Assembly: GCF_020783655.1 (NCBI RefSeq)
Contig: NZ_JAJGQH010000022.1
Coordinates: 1 to 64,000 of the forward strand
DNA length: 64,000 nt
Direction: 5' to 3'
Source of the DNA: Xanthomonas melonis
GTDB lineage: Bacteria > Pseudomonadota > Gammaproteobacteria > Xanthomonadales > Xanthomonadaceae
Shown one piece after another: positions 58,996 to 64,000 of the stretch. The translations under genes were made by a program, and so were the position numbers. The notes beneath the pieces were generated by a model. That model was given only the letters and a program-made list of their open reading frames with translations, ran no database searches and was not told the origin of the DNA. How positions within the stretch are numbered: position 1 is the first letter of the stretch; the number at the start of each line of letters is the position of its first letter.

Positions 58996-59316
58996 TCAGC
59001 GCGACTTGCCCGGCAGCGGGAACGGCGTGACCACCTTGTCGCCGGTGGTGGCATCGCGGATCACCGACTGGCCCTTCTTTTCCACCTCCTCGATGCGCAC
59101 GATGCTCTGCATCGGCAGGTGCAGTGTCTTGGTGTTGCCGAATTCTTCGCGCAGGCGCTCTTCGGTGGGATCGACCACCAGTCCGTCGTGCACGTCGAAC
59201 ACCAGCTCGCCGATCTGGTTGAAGCCCCACAGATGGCTGCCGGTCACTTCGCGCGCATAGAGCTCGTACACCTTGCCGTGGTTGAGAAAGGTGACTTTGT
59301 ACAGAGGCTTGGACAT
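58996..59316 (-). CDS. DUF1820 family protein
   Basis: 106 residues from ATG 59316. The family features are LYKVTFLNHGKVYELYAREV, SHLWGFNQIGELVFDVHDGL, then VDPTEERLREEFGNTKTLH. Function is unknown. A TATAAT box lies only 7 bases before the ATG with no Shine-Dalgarno sequence, so the mRNA is probably leaderless. A longer frame to 59544 crosses the rhomboid gene in another frame and is rejected. Confidence 0.88.
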   Translation of the reverse strand: MSKPLYKVTFLNHGKVYELYAREVTGSHLWGFNQIGELVFDVHDGLVVDPTEERLREEFGNTKTLHLPMQSIVRIEEVEKKGQSVIRDATTGDKVVTPFPLPGKSR

Positions 59317-59323
59317 GCGCCCG

Positions 59324-59329
59324 ATTATA
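59324..59329 (-). promoter_or_regulatory. Consensus -10 box of the DUF1820 gene (leaderless start)
   Basis: Minus-strand TATAAT is followed after 7 bases by the ATG, so the transcription start should fall on or next to the start codon. A good -35 box was not found. Confidence 0.6.
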
Positions 59330-59383
59330 GGCGCGCCGCTGCTGTGCACGTAGCGCGCGGCGCGCAGAGGCGGTCGCTCCGCG

Positions 59384-60076
59384 CTAGAACCCGTGCCGCT
59401 TGCGCAGGCGCCGGGCGATCGCCGCGCGCACGTACAGCCCATAGACGATGCCGAACACGAAGCCGGCGATATGCGCCGACCACGCCACCATGCCGAACGC
59501 CGGGCCGATGTAGGCGAACACCACCTGCAGCAACGCCCACGCACCGATCAGCAGCGGCGCCGGCACGCGGATGAATTCCAGGAACAACCCCAGCGGCAAC
59601 ACCACGCCGAGCTTGGCGCCGGGAAACAGCGCCAGATAGGTGCCGATCAACGCCGACACCGCACCGGAGGCGCCGATGATCACCCGGTCCGGCGTGCCGA
59701 TGGCGAAAATGGCCGCCAGGTTGGAAGCGGCCCCGCCCAGCAGGAACAGCAGCAACAGCCGCCACGGTCCCAGGATGCGTTCGGCCGGCAGGCCGAAGAT
59801 CAGCAGGAACACCAGATTGCCCAGCAGATGCGACCAGTCGGCATGCAGGAACAGCGCAGTGAACAGGCGCAGCACACTGCCGTCGCGCAGCGTCGCCCAC
59901 CAGTCGCCAAGATTGGCGACGCCGCTGGACAGGGCGCCCCAATCCAGCCACAGCGTATTGCGCGCCTCGCCCGGCCGGCTGATCGACCACAGGTAGGCCA
60001 GCCAGACCGCGGCGAACAGCAACGGCACCGCCCAGCGTGGCGTGGATTTCTTGCGGGAGGGCAGGGAGACGAACAT
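59384..60076 (-). CDS. Rhomboid-family intramembrane serine protease
   Basis: 230 residues from ATG 60076. Six to seven hydrophobic segments. The catalytic Ser137 is in GASGAVSALIG and His202 in AHIAGFVFG. The HADWSHLLGN segment (78-87) is the family's conserved N-terminal signature. Substrates of bacterial rhomboids are rarely known. A TATTGT box lies about 10 bases before the ATG with no clear ribosome site. The DUF1820 gene is next on the same strand, 67 bases on. Confidence 0.92.
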   Translation of the reverse strand: MFVSLPSRKKSTPRWAVPLLFAAVWLAYLWSISRPGEARNTLWLDWGALSSGVANLGDWWATLRDGSVLRLFTALFLHADWSHLLGNLVFLLIFGLPAERILGPWRLLLLFLLGGAASNLAAIFAIGTPDRVIIGASGAVSALIGTYLALFPGAKLGVVLPLGLFLEFIRVPAPLLIGAWALLQVVFAYIGPAFGMVAWSAHIAGFVFGIVYGLYVRAAIARRLRKRHGF

Positions 60077-60152
60077 CGGAGCAGCACAATAGCCGGTCCA
60101 TGGGCCTGAACCCAACCCCAATCCGGCAGCGTTTGGACGGCAATGGCCGTTA

Positions 60153-60180
60153 TTGTTCGGTTAATTGTGGTGGGTATACT
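60153..60180 (+). promoter_or_regulatory. Sigma-70-like promoter for the FadL porin
   Basis: TTGTTC (60153-60158) and TATACT (60175-60180) are spaced 16 bp apart in the divergent rhomboid/porin region. The leader to the porin ATG would be about 105 bases. Confidence 0.6.
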
Positions 60181-60293
60181 GCGTACGGCGTCGTATGTCG
60201 GGGGGGGTCTCCGGCGCGCTCCGGGCACTGGATTGGTGCTGGGCGCGGGCGCTGAATCGACCATTGCAGTCCTTATCCGGAGAGCAACAACTC

Positions 60294-61634
60294 ATGTCCA
60301 CTGCTTCCACTCTCAGCCGCATCACCCTGCTCGCCGTCGGCATCGCCGGCGCCCTGGCCGTCGGCCAGGCGCACGCCGCCGCCTTCCAGCTGAAGGAAAA
60401 CAGCGCCAAGGGCCTCGGCCGCGCATTCGCGGGTTCGGGCAGCGCCCCGGACGACGCCTCGATCATCGTCAACAACCCGGCCGGCATGCGCCAGCTGGAC
60501 GGCCGCATGTTCCAGGCCGACGTCAGCGCCATCCACTTCTCGGCCAAGTTCAAGCCCGATACCGCCACCTACGCCAATGGCGCCCCGGTCTCCGGTGGCA
60601 ATGGCGGCGATGCCGGCATGATCGCGCCGGTCCCGGCGATGTACTTCCATGTGCCGTTCGGCGAGAACGACAACATGCACCTGGGCACTTCGCTCACCGT
60701 GCCGTTCGGCTTCAAGACCGAATACGACCGCAACTGGGTGGGCCGCTACCACGGCACCAAGACCGAGCTGCAGGCGATCGACCTCAACGTCGCGTTCTCC
60801 TACGACGTGAATCCGTATGTATCCTTCGGTGCCTCGGTGTTCGCCGAGCGTCTGGATATCGACCTGGCCAATGCAGTGGATTTCGGCAGCATCCTGGCTG
60901 CCCGCCGCGTGCCGGGCTTCGCGCCGGGCAGCGCCGACGGCTACTCGCGCATCAAGGGCGACAGCACCGAAGTGGGCTTCACCCTGGGTGGCCTGTTCAG
61001 CATCGACGAGAACACCCACATCGGCTTCAGCTACCGCTCGGAAGTGGAACACAAGATCACCGACGGCACTGCCGACTTCACCACGCCGAGCAATGCCGCT
61101 GCAGTGCTCGCGCTCGCCGCGCCCGGCACCTTCGTCGACACCAAGGGCCGCGCCACCGTCAAGCTGCCGGCCAGCGCCACCGCCAGCTTCACGCATAACG
61201 TGAACGAGCAGTGGTCGATCATGGCCGACGTCACCCGCACCGCCTGGAGCAAGTTCGACCAGGTGACGGTGGACTTCGCCTCCAACCAGCCCAACACCTT
61301 GCTGGACTTTTCCTACCGCGACACCACCTTCGCCTCGATCGGTGCCGACTACCGCATGAGCGACACGCTGACCCTGCGTGGCGGCCTGGCCTACGACCAG
61401 ACCCCGACCACCGCCGAACACCGCGATGTGCGCGTGCCGGATGCGAGCCGCAAGTGGGTCTCGCTGGGTCTGAGCTGGCGTCCGTCGCAGCAGGCCGAGT
61501 ACAACTTCGGCTACACCCACCTGTTCGTCAGCGACCCGACCAGCGACACCCGCAGCGCCACCGGCGATCGTCTGGCGGGCAGCTACGACGTGCAGGGCAA
61601 CATCCTGGCTGCCTCGATCAACTACAAGTTCTGA
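60294..61634 (+). CDS. OmpP1/FadL family outer-membrane hydrophobic-compound transporter
   Basis: 446 residues from ATG 60294; GGAGAG lies about 9 bases upstream. Signal peptide about 1-28 (HAA). The mature N-terminus AFQLKENSAKGLGRAFAG, with DDASIIVNNPAGM, is the FadL plug region. The rest is a 14-strand beta barrel with periodic aromatic residues, ending in Phe (SINYKF), as outer-membrane proteins do. It should admit long-chain fatty acids or other hydrophobic compounds. A terminator follows. Confidence 0.92.
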   Translation: MSTASTLSRITLLAVGIAGALAVGQAHAAAFQLKENSAKGLGRAFAGSGSAPDDASIIVNNPAGMRQLDGRMFQADVSAIHFSAKFKPDTATYANGAPVSGGNGGDAGMIAPVPAMYFHVPFGENDNMHLGTSLTVPFGFKTEYDRNWVGRYHGTKTELQAIDLNVAFSYDVNPYVSFGASVFAERLDIDLANAVDFGSILAARRVPGFAPGSADGYSRIKGDSTEVGFTLGGLFSIDENTHIGFSYRSEVEHKITDGTADFTTPSNAAAVLALAAPGTFVDTKGRATVKLPASATASFTHNVNEQWSIMADVTRTAWSKFDQVTVDFASNQPNTLLDFSYRDTTFASIGADYRMSDTLTLRGGLAYDQTPTTAEHRDVRVPDASRKWVSLGLSWRPSQQAEYNFGYTHLFVSDPTSDTRSATGDRLAGSYDVQGNILAASINYKF

Positions 61635-61937
61635 TCGATACCGCAAGGCGCATGACGAAGAACCCCGCTACGGCGGGGTTTTTCTTTGCGCTGGCATGCG
61701 CTGGCGGCACCCACCGTGCGGCTCGGGGCGACGACGAGCGCGGCATCCGCCTGGCCGATGGCGCAGCGGCGCATCGCGCTACCGGGCGAGGCCTGCAGCC
61801 ACCCTCCGCGTGAAGCGAACGCCACTCGCCACAGCCCACCGCACCACAATGCACCGTCACCAAGGCCGCAGGCGTCGACGCTGCGGCATCGCGAGCGGGC
61901 TGTGCAGCCTGCACGGCGGATTGCTATGGTCGTGCGC
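61635..61937. other. 303-bp region upstream of the 2OG oxygenase
   Basis: It contains the terminator listed above. The rest has no supported ORF. Confidence 0.35.
61661..61687 (+). terminator. Rho-independent terminator of the FadL gene
   Basis: An 8-bp stem AACCCCGC / GCGGGGTT with a TACG loop runs into a T-rich tail, 26 bases after the stop. Confidence 0.9.
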
Positions 61938-62642
61938 ATGAGCCAGACCGACTTCATCCAGATCACCGACAACGCGCTCTCGGCCGCCGACTGCGCAGCG
62001 ATCGTGCAGCGCATGCGCGACAGCCAGCAGTTGCACCCGGGCCGCGTGGGCGGCGGCGTGTTTCCCGAACTCAAACACAGCCGCGATCTGCGCATCAGCG
62101 GTATCGCCGACTGGGCGGCGGTGGAGGGCCGCATCCAGCAGGCGGTGTTCGAAGGCGTGTTGACCTACCTGCGGCAATACCCACAGGCGCTGATCTCGCC
62201 GTTGATGCTGCAGGTCACCACTGCCGACGGGACACCGCACCGGCTGGTGGCCGAGGACATCGCAGGGATGAGCGACCAGGCGCTGGGCGATCTGGCGCGC
62301 ACCTGTCTGCGCCCGGGCGCGATCAATCTGCAGTGGTACCTCGCCGACCAGGGCGGCTACCCGTACTGGCATTGCGAGCTGTATCCGCGCGATGCCAGTG
62401 CCGAGACGCTGCATCGGCATCTGCTGTGGACGCTGTACCTCAACGACGACTTCCAACAGGGCGAAACCGAATTTCTTTTCCAGCAGCGCAAGGCCGTCCC
62501 GCGCACCGGCAGCCTGCTGATCGCGCCTACCGCCTTCACCCACACCCACCGCGGCAACCGTCCGGTCGGCGGCGACAAGTTCATCGCGACCAGCTGGATC
62601 CTGTTTCAGTCGGCGCAGGCGTTGTATGGGGCGGGGCCGTGA
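61938..62642 (+). CDS. 2OG-Fe(II) oxygenase superfamily protein
   Basis: 234 residues from ATG 61938; in-frame ATG 61926, with GGCGGA upstream, is an alternative. A small 2-oxoglutarate dioxygenase. The proximal iron-binding pair is His145/Glu147 in YWHCELYP (Glu rather than the commoner Asp), and the distal His is 202 or 204 in FTHTHRGNRPVGGDKF, where an Arg binds 2OG. LYLNDDFQQGETEFLFQQ is typical of the family's beta core. Substrate unknown. Its stop codon lies inside a pair of direct repeats, and a heptamer tract follows. Confidence 0.82.
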   Translation: MSQTDFIQITDNALSAADCAAIVQRMRDSQQLHPGRVGGGVFPELKHSRDLRISGIADWAAVEGRIQQAVFEGVLTYLRQYPQALISPLMLQVTTADGTPHRLVAEDIAGMSDQALGDLARTCLRPGAINLQWYLADQGGYPYWHCELYPRDASAETLHRHLLWTLYLNDDFQQGETEFLFQQRKAVPRTGSLLIAPTAFTHTHRGNRPVGGDKFIATSWILFQSAQALYGAGP

Positions 62643-62655
62643 TTCGGGGGGCCGT

Positions 62656-62682
62656 GATTCGGGAGTCGGGAGTCGGGATTGG
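62656..62682. repeat. Degenerate heptamer tract GA(T/G)TCGG
   Basis: GATTCGG, then two GAGTCGG units and a partial. It is the same motif class as the GAATCGG tract at 37605 and also lies straight after a gene. Confidence 0.8.
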
Positions 62683-62889
62683 TAAGAGCGGGTTGATCAG
62701 AGTTTTGTAGGTCCGAGCTGGCCGCTGGTCCGGGTAGGCGATGCGCCTGAGCGCAGAGGAACGCTGCGGCTGGCGGTGTTTGCAGGCAAGCCCCCAACCA
62801 CATCGTCCTGTTCCGCGGGTCGCTACGCCGGGTGAGCGGCATTGCGTCCGCGCTTTGTTGTGAGAGTGCCTCGCTTGCGATGCGGGTCG

Positions 62890-62904
62890 TTAGCATTAAT
62901 ACTA
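62890..62904 (+). promoter_or_regulatory. LexA box (TTAG-N6-TACTA)
   Basis: TTAGCATTAATACTA matches TTAG-N6-TACTA exactly, the SOS operator I recall for Xylella and related Xanthomonadaceae. The flanking bases extend the symmetry to a 24-bp dyad with one mismatched pair, ending at the base before the downstream ATG 62910. Confidence 0.8.
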
Positions 62905-62909
62905 ACGAC

Positions 62910-64000
62910 ATGCGTAGCAGGAACTTCCAAACGGGCGCGAGCGATGGGGCCGATCGGGATGTCCGCAGCTCGCGCACGGTCATCAAGGGGCGCGGCACCA
63001 CCGCCTACGTGCCCGGCCGCTTCGCGGTCACCACCGCCGTCGAGATAGACGATGGCTGGGGCGCGCTCGATGCCGATGGCGAGACCGCCATTGTCCCCAA
63101 GACCGTGGTGACAGAGGAGATCGCGCGCAGCATCATCAGCCGCAACTCCTCGCCCGACATCGGGTTCTCGCAGTCGGTCAATCCCTACCGCGGGTGTGAG
63201 CACGGCTGCGTGTACTGCTTTGCCCGGCCGTCGCATGCCTATCTGGATCTGTCGCCGGGCCTGGACTTCGAAACGCGGATCTTCGCCAAGCCGAACGCCG
63301 CAGCGCTGTTGCGTGCAGAGATCGCGCGCCCGTCCTACCAGTGCTCGCCCATTGCGCTGGGGATCAACACCGACGCCTACCAGCCCACAGAGCGGCGCCA
63401 CGGCATTTCCCGGCAATGCCTGGAGGTGCTGGCGCAGGCCCGGCATCCTGTCAGCTTCGTCACCAAGGCGGCGTTGATCGAACGCGATATCGACGTGCTG
63501 GCCGAGATGGCGCAGCACAACCTGGTGTCGGTGTACTTTTCCGTCACCACGCTCGACAACCGCCTTGCCGCGAAGATGGAGCCGCGCGCCGCGGCGCCGC
63601 ATGCACGGCTGCGGGCGATGCGCACGTTGCATGCCGCTGGCGTACCGGTGGGCGTGCTGGTCGCTCCGGTGATCCCGATGATCAACGACAGGGAAATCGA
63701 ACATATCCTGGAAGCAGCCAAAGCCCACGGCGCGCGTTCGGCGGGATACGTGTTGCTACGCCTGCCGCACGAGCTGACGCAACTCTGGCGCGAGTGGCTC
63801 GAACTGCATTATCCCGACCGCGCCAAACACGTGATGAGCCTGATCCAGCAGATGCGTGGCGGCAAGGACTACGACAGCAGTTTCGGCAAGCGCATGGTCG
63901 GCGAAGGCCCGTTCGCACAGCTGCTTTCGCAGCGATTTTCGGTTGCGTATCGACGCCTCGGGTTCGGGCGAATGCCGCGGCTCGATACCACGCAGTTCCG
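62910..64000 (+). CDS. PA0069/SPL-family radical SAM protein, C-terminus outside window
   Basis: The frame is open to the window edge (at least 363 residues). ATG 62910 is preferred because an upstream ATG at 62880 would put the LexA box inside the coding sequence. The radical SAM cluster ligands are Cys96, Cys100 and Cys103 in YRGCEHGCVYCFAR. SVNPYRG before and APVIPMINDREIEHILEAA after are typical of the spore-photoproduct-lyase-like COG1533 group. Related proteins are suspected DNA photoproduct repair enzymes, and an SOS box fits that, but the substrate is unproven. Confidence 0.9.
   Translation, partial: MRSRNFQTGASDGADRDVRSSRTVIKGRGTTAYVPGRFAVTTAVEIDDGWGALDADGETAIVPKTVVTEEIARSIISRNSSPDIGFSQSVNPYRGCEHGCVYCFARPSHAYLDLSPGLDFETRIFAKPNAAALLRAEIARPSYQCSPIALGINTDAYQPTERRHGISRQCLEVLAQARHPVSFVTKAALIERDIDVLAEMAQHNLVSVYFSVTTLDNRLAAKMEPRAAAPHARLRAMRTLHAAGVPVGVLVAPVIPMINDREIEHILEAAKAHGARSAGYVLLRLPHELTQLWREWLELHYPDRAKHVMSLIQQMRGGKDYDSSFGKRMVGEGPFAQLLSQRFSVAYRRLGFGRMPRLDTTQF

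Overview
The window is high-GC DNA with the gene content and codon bias of a Xanthomonas chromosome (Gammaproteobacteria, Xanthomonadaceae). Three tandem GH5 cellulases, glutamate synthase gltBD, an mlaFEDCB-mlaA operon, a FadL porin and EnvC/CtpA/rhomboid genes are typical of plant-associated xanthomonads. Several small lipoproteins and a LexA box of the Xanthomonadaceae type (TTAG-N6-TACTA) fit the same picture. The genus is an inference from gene content; the species cannot be read from the sequence. About 50 protein genes are called. No tRNA, rRNA, CRISPR array or intact insertion sequence was seen.

Layout. 1-3137 (-): 5' part of a giant secreted Calx-beta/Ig-like repeat protein with an almost identical 537-bp internal tandem repeat. 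3386-5991: three paralogous phage tail-collar (microcystin-dependent) proteins, a GNAT acetyltransferase and a DUF6916-like protein. 6369-10471: mlaF-E-D-C-B-A phospholipid-transport operon ending in a strong terminator. 10611-16567: housekeeping and small genes (glutathione peroxidase, lipoprotein, RmuC, KTSC-like protein, YchJ, TSUP permease). 16618-23431 (-): a complete Wadjet jetABCD anti-plasmid operon. 23702-24304 (-): folE. 24433-29731 (+): MarR-regulated DUF1656/HlyD/outer-membrane-factor/FUSC efflux operon. 29849-30967 (-): saccharopine-dehydrogenase-like oxidoreductase. 31045-34294 (-): BlaI/M56 (BlaR1-like) regulatory pair with twin operator dyads, plus a periplasmic coiled-coil protein. 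34455-36851 (-): penicillin-acylase-family enzyme. 37260-39381: topoisomerase IB between two I78-inhibitor-like lipoproteins. 39585-45668 (+): gltB and gltD separated by a palindromic repeat. 45683-46237 (+): low-GC, HEPN-like orphan gene. 46355-47413 (-): zinc alcohol dehydrogenase. 47743-51751 (+): three GH5 cellulases. 52021-55461: PepSY-like protein, M28 peptidase and an ETVNG-repeat protein. 55559-58652 (+): EnvC and a carboxyl-terminal protease. 58996-60076 (-): DUF1820 and rhomboid. 60294-61634 (+): FadL-type porin. 61938-62642 (+): 2OG-Fe(II) oxygenase. 62910-64000 (+, partial): SPL-family radical SAM protein behind a LexA box.

How the genes fit together. Envelope maintenance (Mla, EnvC, CtpA, rhomboid, FadL), efflux of probable aromatic acids and plant-wall degradation dominate. 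Two regions stand out as accessory: the Wadjet system, and the collar-protein trio beside the giant adhesin-like protein. The trio is the best candidate in the window for a system with no described function. The low-GC HEPN-like gene wedged after gltD is a second, smaller candidate.
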